In this document: piece after piece, positions 7,564-15,088 of the stretch | Position numbering within the stretch: the stretch's first letter is position 1 | How the letters are laid out: each line of letters begins with the position of its first letter | Notes under the pieces: model-generated | Told to the model about the DNA's origin: nothing | Database searches by the model: none | What the model saw: only the letters and a program-made list of their open reading frames with translations | Made by a program: the position numbers and the translations under genes | IMG/VR virus record: IMGVR_UViG_3300017963_000585 | Span: 1-31,350 of that record | Strand: one strand, 5' to 3' | Origin: a virus | DNA length: 31,350 nt

Positions 7564-8533
7564 TAATAATCTAAGTGATGATAATAAACTTATACTTAGA
7601 GGTACAGATTTATTTGATAATGGATCTTGGTCTGCAACTTATAACATTGAACCAGATCTTATTGCTGTGAATCCTCAAACATTTGACATTCTATTAGGAT
7701 CTACTCGAACTAGGAATCCAATACGTTATTTATTTGATTATAATGGATATAAATATGATAATTGTTGGTGTATTATTTTAAAGGTTGTTGATATTTTATA
7801 TTTTTACAGAGTGGGAAATATAATTACTAATAGTAAAATACTTAATTTATTAGATATTTTGCATGGTGTGTTTAATAAGAATTTTAGAATTATTATTGAT
7901 GAAAATATATATAAGTATAATGAAATTTTGGATGTTAAATTAACTAGTTTAAAATTAGAAGATTTAAAAGATAAAATTATAGTATTAGAAACTGCTGATA
8001 AATTAAAAAAATGGTCTGATAGTTGCTTTAAGATGTTTACAATTGAACTTTCTTATAATCTATCTAAATTAAGCCCAACTAAAATTCTTAAAAAAGGATA
8101 TGAAAAAAGATGCAAAACTATTAAATCTGTATTTCCAGATGAGTATATGCTTGAGTGGCCTACTTTTCCTGTTTCTCTTAAAGATGATGAAATATATCCG
8201 TTTTATAAAGCTGTAAGTTTTTGGAAGTTGCATAGTTTATCTGGTATTTTATTAGATTTATTTTCTTATTGTAACAATATATTTAACTCAATAGATTATA
8301 ATGAGTTAAGCCAGCAGATATATGAATCAATATATCGTAGATTAATATCAATATTGTTGGAATGGACTACTAATAAATCGAAAAATAGTGTTATCACTAC
8401 CCTAAACTCTATTGAAACTGTTTTTAATACTCCGGTTATAATAGCCCCAGAAATTAGGAAGAATTTTAAAAATTTAGAAAATTGGTGGGATTTAATGGCT
8501 GAAATAGAATTTAAAAGATTGAAAAATATTTAG
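7553..8533 (+). CDS. Unknown 326-residue protein between portal and prohead protease
   Basis: No family is recognised. The N-terminal third is beta-rich and aromatic (NGSWSATYNIEP, then RYLFDYNGYKYDNCWCIILKVV), and the rest appears helical (IELSYNLSKLSP, KAVSFWKLHSLSGILLDLFSYC). There is no signal peptide, and no segment is long enough to be a confident membrane span. It starts inside the portal gene (11-nt overlap) and ends 5 nt before the -35 box of the capsid promoter, so it closes the packaging operon. In many phages the portal leads straight into the protease; here a sizeable extra protein is inserted. It is very AT-rich, more so than portal or protease, which may mean weak expression or separate origin. 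It could be a portal partner or minor head protein. Confidence 0.6.
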   Translation: MILNNNLSDDNKLILRGTDLFDNGSWSATYNIEPDLIAVNPQTFDILLGSTRTRNPIRYLFDYNGYKYDNCWCIILKVVDILYFYRVGNIITNSKILNLLDILHGVFNKNFRIIIDENIYKYNEILDVKLTSLKLEDLKDKIIVLETADKLKKWSDSCFKMFTIELSYNLSKLSPTKILKKGYEKRCKTIKSVFPDEYMLEWPTFPVSLKDDEIYPFYKAVSFWKLHSLSGILLDLFSYCNNIFNSIDYNELSQQIYESIYRRLISILLEWTTNKSKNSVITTLNSIETVFNTPVIIAPEIRKNFKNLENWWDLMAEIEFKRLKNI

Positions 8534-8538
8534 GTATA

Positions 8539-8566
8539 TTGACAAAATTTATAATATCTTGATAAT
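8539..8566 (+). promoter_or_regulatory. Near-consensus sigma70-type promoter for the capsid unit
   Basis: A perfect TTGACA (8539-8544) is followed after 16 nt by GATAAT (8561-8566, 5/6). An alternative reading uses TGA plus TAATAT (8563-8568) at 18 nt as an extended -10. Transcription would start about 8573-8575, 30 nt before the protease ATG. It lies in the only real gap between portal and capsid genes, which supports its being functional. Confidence 0.8.
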
Positions 8567-8578
8567 ATAAGTGAAACG

Positions 8579-8592
8579 TTACAACGTTGTAA
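8579..8592 (+). promoter_or_regulatory. 14-bp perfect palindrome between capsid promoter and ribosome site (operator candidate)
   Basis: TTACAACGTTGTAA is identical to its reverse complement. It lies about +5 to +19 from the predicted transcription start and touches the AAGGAG ribosome site (8591-8596). The hexamer AACGTT also occurs just before it (8575-8580), giving two copies 8 nt apart. It could be a repressor site in DNA or a small RNA hairpin (5-bp stem, ACGT loop) that partly masks the ribosome site. It is seen directly; the role is inferred. Confidence 0.5.
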
Positions 8593-8602
8593 GGAGAAGT
8601 CT

Positions 8603-9658
8603 ATGGAGAAAATTAAAAGTAATAAACATACCACGGAACTAGGATATTTAGGTATTACTAGACATTATGAAGGATCTGATGGTAAATGGTATGTTGAAGG
8701 ATATGCATCTACTGCTGATATTGATTCTCGTTCAGATAGAATAACTTTAGATGCTCTTAGAGGAGCTAAAGATAATTTAGTTAATAATTATGGAATTTTA
8801 CTATTTAATCATGACTCAAATAGTCCTACTGGAAGAGTAGTTAATGCAGAAGTAGATGCTAGAGGATTAAAAATTACCGCTTTCATTTCTAAACAAGCTG
8901 AGAAAGTTTGGGAATGGGTTAAAGAGGGCGTAATCAACTCTTTTTCAATAGGTGGATTTATTGTTAAAGCAGTTAAATTTTTTGATAAAGAAGTGAATCA
9001 GATGGTTAGAGAGATTCGCAGATTAGAATTAGTGGAAGTAAGTTTAGTTTCACTTCCAGCTAATCCTTATGCTAAAACTACTGGTTTTTATGTTGGAAAA
9101 GCTTTAGATGTTGTTGATTTAGAAGATCTGACTGAGAAATCGGTGGAAGAGGCTCAAGAAGAAGAAATCAAACAGGAGGTAGATATGACTAATGAAGTAA
9201 CAAAAGATGTGGAAGCTACTGAAGAAGAGGTTGTGGAAACCTCTTCTGATGAAGAAGAAACAAAAGATTTAGAAGAAGAAGAATCTGAAGTTACTGAAGA
9301 AGAGGAATCTACTGATGAGCCTGAAAAGGATGCAAAAATTGAAGATGAAGTTGAGGAAGAGGAAGAAGAGGATGAAGCTGAAGAGGACGAAGATATTGAT
9401 CCCGACTTAGTTGAGGATCTAGTTGATGAAATCGTTGAAAAAGTGGAAACTAAACTTCTTCCTATTCTTGAAGCTAAGATTACTTCAATTATAGAAGAAA
9501 AAATGCCTAAGAAAAAAGCAAAAGAAGCGAAGGGCATTAAGGAAGCTGAACATCCTAAAGACGGTGAATCTTTAGAGGACATCATGAATTCTGGTGACGA
9601 AGATGATAAAAAGAGAGCTTTAGATAGTTGGTTAGCTGGTGTTTTAAGAAGAAGATAA
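8603..9658 (+). CDS. HK97-family prohead protease fused to an acidic scaffold domain
   Basis: The protease domain covers residues about 15-165. It has the expected serine protease residues of the U35/S78 prohead family: H70 in LLFNHDS, S115 in NSFSIGGF and the LVEVSLVSLPANP strand at 142-154. It cleaves scaffold and itself once the prohead is built. Residues about 170-351 form a separate region, extremely rich in Glu/Asp (about 200-270), then a helical stretch (LVDEIVEKVETKLLPILEAK) and a basic end (LAGVLRRR). This looks like an internal scaffold that keeps capsid subunits in place. The capsid protein has no long N-terminal delta domain, so a separate scaffold is needed. A perfect internal ribosome site at 9174-9180 suggests the scaffold is also made alone. 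AAGGAG precedes the ATG at 8603. Confidence 0.93.
   Translation: MEKIKSNKHTTELGYLGITRHYEGSDGKWYVEGYASTADIDSRSDRITLDALRGAKDNLVNNYGILLFNHDSNSPTGRVVNAEVDARGLKITAFISKQAEKVWEWVKEGVINSFSIGGFIVKAVKFFDKEVNQMVREIRRLELVEVSLVSLPANPYAKTTGFYVGKALDVVDLEDLTEKSVEEAQEEEIKQEVDMTNEVTKDVEATEEEVVETSSDEEETKDLEEEESEVTEEEESTDEPEKDAKIEDEVEEEEEEDEAEEDEDIDPDLVEDLVDEIVEKVETKLLPILEAKITSIIEEKMPKKKAKEAKGIKEAEHPKDGESLEDIMNSGDEDDKKRALDSWLAGVLRRR
9185..9658 (+). CDS. Nested in-frame scaffold protein (internal start within the protease gene)
   Basis: An ATG at codon 195 of the protease gene lies 5 nt after AGGAGGT (9174-9180), the best ribosome site in the window and better than that of the full gene. It would yield a 157-residue acidic, helical protein identical to the C-terminal scaffold region. 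The same arrangement, protease with a nested scaffold, is known from lambda (C and Nu3). It would let the phage make many scaffold copies and few protease copies. The ribosome site could be chance, because the encoded QEVD lies in a Glu-rich region, but an exact 7-nt match at ideal spacing next to an ATG is unlikely. Confidence 0.7.
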   Translation: MTNEVTKDVEATEEEVVETSSDEEETKDLEEEESEVTEEEESTDEPEKDAKIEDEVEEEEEEDEAEEDEDIDPDLVEDLVDEIVEKVETKLLPILEAKITSIIEEKMPKKKAKEAKGIKEAEHPKDGESLEDIMNSGDEDDKKRALDSWLAGVLRRR

Positions 9659-9674
9659 TCAGACTTGATCTGAT
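9658..9674 (+). terminator. Weak hairpin after the protease/scaffold gene
   Basis: ATCAGA (9658-9663) and TCTGAT (9669-9674) form a 6-bp stem with a 5-nt loop directly at the stop codon, followed by ATTTTCTTATTT. The stem is short and AT-rich, so it would at most attenuate transcription or mark an mRNA processing point. The rest of the 111-nt gap up to the capsid gene shows no convincing promoter (CATAAT at 9749-9754 lacks a -35). Confidence 0.35.
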
Positions 9675-9769
9675 ATTTTCTTATTTAAGGAAGCTGAATA
9701 TAAGTGGAAGCAACAGCCATCAAACTGAGCGGAAACTTGTAGGAAGCGCATAATAGATAGGAGTGGCAT

Positions 9770-10726
9770 ATGAGTACACTGAGAAGAGAGCTTATTGAAA
9801 AGGCTGTTACTTCTAGCGGTGTCTCTGACTTTATCCCTACGATAGTGGCCGCAGAGTTTATAAAGAATCTTCGTGAAAAAAACATCATGAGACAAAACTT
9901 CCGTACTATCAATATGCCTTCTGCTGTTTACAACGTGCCTAGAGTTTCTACTGGTACTACTGTTTATTACGTTTCAGAGGGTTCAACTGCTCCTGAAACA
10001 AGTGTATCTAGTGGTGTTATGGCTCTTACAGCAAAGAAACTTTTTGCACAAGTGCTTGTAAATGAGGAAGCTATTGAGGATGCTGTTGCTAACATGATGG
10101 AAGTGGTTCGTGAAGATTTTGTAGATGCGATGGCTACTGCCGAAGAAAGGGCTATGATTCAGGGTGATAGTGATTATGCTGACACAACTGAAACTGAGGG
10201 TGACGCAGATGCAGATACTTGGTATACAAAAGACTCAAGACTTGCTTTTGATGGTGCTTTAGCACTTGCTGAATCTGGTGATGCTGCTACAAAGATTAAT
10301 GCTGACAGTGGTAGCATGACTACAAGTTTAGTTAACAGAGCAAGATATGGTCTTGGAAAATTCGGAAGATATGCATCTAACCTAATTATGGTTGTGAACC
10401 CAATTAGTGCAAAGCAGCTTCGTGAGGACGATAAAATCGTTACAATCGACAAGTTCGGTCCACAAGCTACTATTAAGCTTGGATGGGTTACTACTGTTTA
10501 CGGTATTAACATCATCGAAAGTGGACAATGCACAGATGGATATGCATTCTGTTGCCCAAAAGATAACCTAGTAATTGGTGATCGTAGAAAGATTAAAGTT
10601 AAGACTGAGGAAGTTATTGAATCTGATCAACGTAGAATTGTTCTTTCAGAAAGAATTGCTTTCTCTATCCGTTATCCTGGTGGGATCATCGAGATCTACG
10701 GCTTAAGCACAGACGCAAGTACATAA
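9770..10726 (+). CDS. Major capsid protein, HK97 fold
   Basis: The 318-residue protein has the Phage_capsid (PF05065-like) pattern. A short N-terminal arm with LRRELIEKA is followed by an E-loop region (VYYVSEGSTAPETS), the long spine helix (LVNEEAIEDAVANMMEVVREDF), a GDSDYADTTETEGDADADTW acidic loop and P-domain/A-domain strands ending IAFSIRYPGGIIEIYGL. It forms the icosahedral shell. No long delta domain precedes the arm. Codon use differs from its neighbours: Asn is AAC in 9 of 13 codons and CGT is frequent for Arg, whereas AAT and AGA dominate elsewhere. This suggests selection for heavy expression. It shares a transcription unit with the protease/scaffold gene and is closed by a strong terminator. 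The AGGAG site lies 8 nt before the ATG. Confidence 0.95.
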   Translation: MSTLRRELIEKAVTSSGVSDFIPTIVAAEFIKNLREKNIMRQNFRTINMPSAVYNVPRVSTGTTVYYVSEGSTAPETSVSSGVMALTAKKLFAQVLVNEEAIEDAVANMMEVVREDFVDAMATAEERAMIQGDSDYADTTETEGDADADTWYTKDSRLAFDGALALAESGDAATKINADSGSMTTSLVNRARYGLGKFGRYASNLIMVVNPISAKQLREDDKIVTIDKFGPQATIKLGWVTTVYGINIIESGQCTDGYAFCCPKDNLVIGDRRKIKVKTEEVIESDQRRIVLSERIAFSIRYPGGIIEIYGLSTDAST

Positions 10727-10746
10727 TCTAATTTTGGTAATTAATT

Positions 10747-10783
10747 GGGGGGAGGGCGAGAATTCTCCCCTCCCCCATTTTTT
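10747..10783 (+). terminator. Strong intrinsic terminator after the capsid gene
   Basis: A G-rich arm (10748-10760) pairs with a C-rich arm (10765-10776) in 12 base pairs with one bulged C (10757) and an AATT loop, followed by A and six Ts. It stands out as the most GC-rich spot in an AT-rich region. It ends the capsid unit; genes downstream would be transcribed by readthrough or from unseen promoters, since only 14 nt separate it from the next ATG. Confidence 0.92.
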
Positions 10784-10797
10784 GAAAGGTTGCGTAC

Positions 10798-13584
10798 ATG
10801 GGACGTTTGGATAACATTAGTGTTGTAGTTTTTTGTAAACATTATTCAGGACTTCATACAGGCGGTCGTCTGTATGCTCATTTAATGACACACGCTTTAG
10901 CTGCTGAAGGAGCTAAAGTAACTCTTTCCACAGAATATTTTCCTTCTTATCATGATTATTTTAAAGATATTCCTGGACATGATTCTATAGAGATAATTCA
11001 TGGAAGAAATTATGGTGGGGCCAAAAGACTGAAGCAAGTAAAGGCTGATATTGCTATTGGTGTTCAGTTTGAAGGTGCTGGGTATGCACGATGGTTTAAG
11101 GAGCAGAAGAAAGTTCCATTTATATTATTTATTTATGATACACCTAATTGGATGAAACAAGCTTGGGTTAATCCTTTAGAAGAGTTTACTTCAATTGAAG
11201 ATAAGATGAGAAGAGTAAATATATCTGCTAAAAAGGCAGATAGGATTGTTTATCTTTCTATTGAGGCTAGAAAATGGGGAATAGAATATTTTAAAGACTA
11301 TAAAGTTAAGGAAGAGACACATCAGCTTGTATTATATCCTGCCATTAATCAAATAATTGCTGATCAGGTAAAGCAAATTACTCCATTTGAAGTTCGTCAG
11401 GGAGCATGTTTCATTTCTAGATTATGTCATTACAAACGTCCTGATATGGCTATTGAGATTTGTGGATTAGCAAACATACGACATTTAACAATGATTGGTT
11501 GGGATAATCTAGGACAACATTCTGATAGATTGATAAAATTAGCCAGAGAAAAAGGTGTCGAATTACATTTATATAATAATATGGACGAGAAGGAGAAGTT
11601 CAAAGTTATACAAAATTCTAAGATGTTATTAGCCACCACTACTTTTGAAGGTTATGGTTTGCCAATAGAAGAAGCTTTGTATATGAATACACCGGCAATA
11701 GTTTATTCTAATGTGCCAGTATTTAAAGAGATTTTTGTTGATAGAGTTCATTATGCTAATACAACAGAGCAATTTGCTGAACTAGCTAAAACGTTAAACA
11801 AAGATAAAAAATTTTGGTTGTCTAAACAGGATAAAAATAGAGATGTTATTACTAGAAATAATTTTAGTAGATATTGTGATGCTTTAGCTGGTGTTGTTTT
11901 AAATACATTAAATAATACTGGTAAAGTTAGTGTTCCCATTACTAATACTGTTATTCCTGAGAAAGTTAGATTAGAGCATAAAACTAAGATAAGTATTTTA
12001 ATGCCGTTGTACAAACCAGACTATAGATATTTAAATATAGCTATAAATTCTATATTTAAACAATTTTATACAAATTGGGAACTTTGTATTGGTATGGATG
12101 GTGAAGATAAAGAATTAGAAGAAATTTTGGAAACATATAAAAAATCCGTAGGAAATAAAATTAAATGGAAAGTTCAGGAACATGATGGAATAGCTAAAGC
12201 TACATCTACAGCTATGAATTTAGCTACTGGAAATTATTGGGCATTTATGGATGGCGATGATGTACTAGAGCCTAATGCTTTGCTTGAATTTGCTAATTTA
12301 TTTGAAACTAACCCAAATCTTAAAATGGCATATTCTAATGAAAGACAAATTACTGGAACTGATAGCATAATTGGTGATAGAAAAAAACCTGATTGGAGTC
12401 CAGAATTTTTTAGACAAGAAATGTTTATTAACCATATGAAAATATTTAGAGCTAAAGAAGCGAAAAAAGTTGGTTATCCGCGCAAAGAGTATGGAGGTAG
12501 CCAAGATTATGATTGGGCATTAAGATTTACCGAACTATGTAAACCAAATGAAGTGGGGCATATACCAAAAGTGCTCTATAACTGGCGAATTCATGGAAAA
12601 AATATTAGTTCTGGGCATCCAGAACGTCAATGGTTGGCTTTTGTTTATGCTAAAAAGGCAGTAGAGGATCACATGAAGCGTATAGGACTTGATGCTAAAC
12701 TTTGGCCTTTAATAGATACTGGAAATTATCATATTAGAAGAAATATTCATGGTAAACCAAAGGTATTAATTATATTATTAACTAATAAAAAAGTTGGAAT
12801 GTTTAAAAAATGTTTAGATGCTATAGAACGTGAAACTAGTTATGATAATTATGATATACAATTAATGCATCATACTATTGAATCTAATGAAGTTATGGAT
12901 GAAATGCTTGATGTATTACCATATCCAGTAATTAAAATAGATGAACCATTTAATTTTGCTAAATTTCATAATAAAATTTGTTTGAAAAATAGAAATAAAT
13001 ACGACTATTTTGTAATTATTAATGATGATATAATAGTTAATAGAGATTGGTTATCTGAAATGTTAGGAATAGCTACACAAGATAAGAAAGTTGGGGTGGT
13101 TGGTGCAAAATTATTATATCCATATCACAAAGATGACTTTCGAGAATATTCATATCCGTTAACTTACTACAGTAATCAAGGAATATTGCAGCATGGTGGG
13201 GTGAATTTAGTAAAGGATTTAGGAGGATGTAGGCATAGATATTATCAAAAAGCAGCTAATTCTTTAAGAATTAATTATATAGATGAAGTTGATGCAGTAA
13301 CATTTGCTTTATGTTTGATTAAGGCAAATTTATTTAATCATACAAAGTTAGATGAGGAACTTCATATAGATTATAATGATGTAGATTTTTGTCTGCAAAT
13401 AAAGCAGAAAGGGTATAAGACTATGTACTGTCCTTGGGCACTGGCTTGGCATTTTGAATCTGCTACCCGTCCAAAAAAACCAACATACAAAAATGTAGAA
13501 TATTTTAGAAAAAAGTGGGCAAATTTATTAAAACAACAGCCCACTACAGCACAAAGGTTAATAATGGAGGAACAAGGATTATGA
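10798..13584 (+). CDS. Three-domain glycosyltransferase (GT4 + GT2 + GT2)
   Basis: The protein has 928 residues with three transferase domains in a row. Residues 1-375 are a GT-B, GT4-type domain with a GGR loop at 22-24 and the EX7E signature E284/E292 in EGYGLPIEEAL. Residues 395-640 are a GT-A, GT2-type domain with a DGDD metal site (485-488) and the base motif QDYDWALRF (569-577). Residues 653-895 are a second GT2-type domain, rhamnosyltransferase-like, with INDDI (741-745) and DYNDVDFCLQI (858-868). Key residues are intact in all three, so it could add three sugars in sequence to one acceptor. There is no membrane segment or signal peptide; it should act in the cytoplasm on soluble protein. 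It follows the capsid terminator and is coupled (ATGA) to two methyltransferases. Capsid is the obvious candidate substrate, but this is inferred from position; host glycan modification is an alternative. Confidence 0.9.
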   Translation: MGRLDNISVVVFCKHYSGLHTGGRLYAHLMTHALAAEGAKVTLSTEYFPSYHDYFKDIPGHDSIEIIHGRNYGGAKRLKQVKADIAIGVQFEGAGYARWFKEQKKVPFILFIYDTPNWMKQAWVNPLEEFTSIEDKMRRVNISAKKADRIVYLSIEARKWGIEYFKDYKVKEETHQLVLYPAINQIIADQVKQITPFEVRQGACFISRLCHYKRPDMAIEICGLANIRHLTMIGWDNLGQHSDRLIKLAREKGVELHLYNNMDEKEKFKVIQNSKMLLATTTFEGYGLPIEEALYMNTPAIVYSNVPVFKEIFVDRVHYANTTEQFAELAKTLNKDKKFWLSKQDKNRDVITRNNFSRYCDALAGVVLNTLNNTGKVSVPITNTVIPEKVRLEHKTKISILMPLYKPDYRYLNIAINSIFKQFYTNWELCIGMDGEDKELEEILETYKKSVGNKIKWKVQEHDGIAKATSTAMNLATGNYWAFMDGDDVLEPNALLEFANLFETNPNLKMAYSNERQITGTDSIIGDRKKPDWSPEFFRQEMFINHMKIFRAKEAKKVGYPRKEYGGSQDYDWALRFTELCKPNEVGHIPKVLYNWRIHGKNISSGHPERQWLAFVYAKKAVEDHMKRIGLDAKLWPLIDTGNYHIRRNIHGKPKVLIILLTNKKVGMFKKCLDAIERETSYDNYDIQLMHHTIESNEVMDEMLDVLPYPVIKIDEPFNFAKFHNKICLKNRNKYDYFVIINDDIIVNRDWLSEMLGIATQDKKVGVVGAKLLYPYHKDDFREYSYPLTYYSNQGILQHGGVNLVKDLGGCRHRYYQKAANSLRINYIDEVDAVTFALCLIKANLFNHTKLDEELHIDYNDVDFCLQIKQKGYKTMYCPWALAWHFESATRPKKPTYKNVEYFRKKWANLLKQQPTTAQRLIMEEQGL

Positions 13585-14129
13585 CAGTAGATAGACCAGA
13601 AATTAATTGGGCAGAACTTAAAAATTTAAAAATTGAATTAGGTGGTGGGCAGTACCCTAAAGGAGAGGGACTTATTAATATTGATATGCTTGATATTCCA
13701 GGAGTAGATCTTGTGATGAATTTTGATGTTGATAAATTTCCATTTTCCGATAATTCAGTATCATATATCTATTCTTCACACACATTTGAGCATATTAGAA
13801 GTCTTTTTCCTTTGTTAAATGAAATGCTTAGAATATCTATGAGTGGAGCTAGATGGAAGATAATTACTCCACATCCATTTAGAGCCTCCACAATGACTCC
13901 AGGACACATACAAGTTTTATCTAAAGAATTCTGGATTCAACGTTCCATGAATCAGTATAATCATTTCCCTGAAGGATGCGAAATCGAAATTGAATCTTTT
14001 GAGGAACCAATTGATGTTGGTGTTAGAGAGACTTTAGAACGAGCTAATATTAATCCTGATTTTGCTTTATTACACATGGTTAATATATCAGCAGATTTAA
14101 TAGCAAATTTAAGAGTACATAAAAAATGA
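13581..14129 (+). CDS. Class I SAM-dependent methyltransferase (first of a pair)
   Basis: The protein has 182 residues. The SAM-binding motif I is IELGGGQ (18-24), followed by LINID (31-35) at the end of strand 2, FPFSDNSVSYIYSSHTFEH (53-71), and WKIITPHP as a later strand. The HTFEH motif and the overall pattern fit the Methyltransf_11-like group, often found in sugar biosynthesis clusters. I use the ATG at 13581 because it overlaps the preceding stop (ATGA) and has AAGGA and GGAGG upstream. A longer in-frame start 66 nt earlier would overlap the transferase domain end and lacks support. Likely role: O-methylation of a sugar on the glycan made by the neighbouring transferases. The exact substrate is unknown. 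Confidence 0.85.
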   Translation: MTVDRPEINWAELKNLKIELGGGQYPKGEGLINIDMLDIPGVDLVMNFDVDKFPFSDNSVSYIYSSHTFEHIRSLFPLLNEMLRISMSGARWKIITPHPFRASTMTPGHIQVLSKEFWIQRSMNQYNHFPEGCEIEIESFEEPIDVGVRETLERANINPDFALLHMVNISADLIANLRVHKK

Positions 14130-14764
14130 CAATAGAGCCTGATTATAAAATAGTAAATAATGCTTCTACGACATGCCCTCATACACTTGATATTTTTTTG
14201 TCGCTACTAAATGAAATGAATGATGTTTCTATTTTAGAATTGGGAGCAAAAAATCAGGGCGGTGAACACACATCGAAATTACACAAAAAAGAATGGTTTA
14301 ATGGGGATAACATAAAAGAAATAATTACATCAGACATAGAAAATGGAGAAGAAATAGATCAAGTTGCTGATATACATGATTTAACTTCAGTTTTTGGTAA
14401 AGATAGATTTGATGTGGTGAGTTGTTCTGTTACTTTAGAACATGTTAAGTATCCGTGGATAGCGGCAGAGGAAATATCTAAAGTGACTAAAATAGGTGGA
14501 TTAGTCTATATTATTGTTCCACACACTTTTGTAACTCATGCATATCCTGATGATTACTGGAGATTTACAGACCATGCTTTAGAGATATTATTTGGCCCTC
14601 AAACCGGATTTGAAGTAATACAGTCTAGTTATATGTTTCAGTGCTATATTCATAGTGAACAAAATAAACAACAAAAAGATCTAACTACTGCATTTTTACT
14701 TTCTTCAATAGTATCTAGAAAAGTAAAGCATGTAGATAAAGTTATATGGTTTCAAAAGGAGTGA
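14126..14764 (+). CDS. Class I SAM-dependent methyltransferase (second of the pair)
   Basis: The protein has 212 residues with motif I ILELGAKNQGG (36-46), ITSDIENG (67-74), RFDVVSCSVTLEHV (94-107) and a late strand GGLVYIIVPHTF. A following YPDDYWRFT is typical of methyltransferases that act on small carbohydrate substrates or glycans. It differs too much from the preceding methyltransferase to be a recent duplicate. It starts at an ATGA overlap with its neighbour, so the two are probably made in equal amounts. A second modification position on the same glycan is the likely explanation. The 4-nt overlap makes an alternative start unlikely. Confidence 0.85.
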   Translation: MTIEPDYKIVNNASTTCPHTLDIFLSLLNEMNDVSILELGAKNQGGEHTSKLHKKEWFNGDNIKEIITSDIENGEEIDQVADIHDLTSVFGKDRFDVVSCSVTLEHVKYPWIAAEEISKVTKIGGLVYIIVPHTFVTHAYPDDYWRFTDHALEILFGPQTGFEVIQSSYMFQCYIHSEQNKQQKDLTTAFLLSSIVSRKVKHVDKVIWFQKE

Positions 14765-14767
14765 ACA

Positions 14768-15088
14768 ATGCCTAGATATGATTATAAATGCCCAAGATGC
14801 AATATTGTAGAAGAAAAAGAACATGGTATAAAAGAAAATCCTAATATTAGATGTCCAAAGTGTGATAGTAGAATGTTTATAATTATCACACAAAATCCTA
14901 CCGTAATCTGGATAGATAACCCATATGATCCATCAGGTCCAACATGGCAAAGTAAAGAAGATAGATGGTTAAATAGTGGTGAAGCAATTAGAGTTAAGGA
15001 ACAAAAAAAGAGAAGAGATACAAAAATTGAAGAGTCTTTTTATTCTGGTAATGCAAAAGACATGCTTAAAAAAGGAGTTGTTAAATGA
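14768..15088 (+). CDS. FmdB-like zinc-ribbon protein
   Basis: The protein has 106 residues. The N-terminal 45 residues match the FmdB/putative regulatory zinc ribbon family (PF09723-like): MPRYDYKCPRCN, a short spacer, then IRCPKCDSRM, giving two CxxC pairs (C8/C11 and C29/C32). The rest is polar and Lys-rich and probably disordered or helical. The family's molecular role is not settled; it binds zinc and occurs in phages and bacteria. A strong AAAAGGAG site precedes the ATG. It lies within the glycan block and overlaps the epimerase start by 4 nt (ATGA), so it is made with it, but I see nothing tying it to sugar chemistry. Confidence 0.8.
   Translation: MPRYDYKCPRCNIVEEKEHGIKENPNIRCPKCDSRMFIIITQNPTVIWIDNPYDPSGPTWQSKEDRWLNSGEAIRVKEQKKRRDTKIEESFYSGNAKDMLKKGVVK

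Noticed and set aside
9154-9585. 143-codon Ser-rich minus-strand frame opposite the scaffold region
   Set aside because: The Ser runs are simply the complement of GAA/GAT-rich codons for the acidic scaffold; no promoter or ribosome site.
13515-13580. Upstream extension of the first methyltransferase
   Set aside because: The longer start overlaps the transferase end by 70 nt and its residues do not look like methyltransferase; the ATGA overlap at 13581 with a ribosome site is the standard coupled start.
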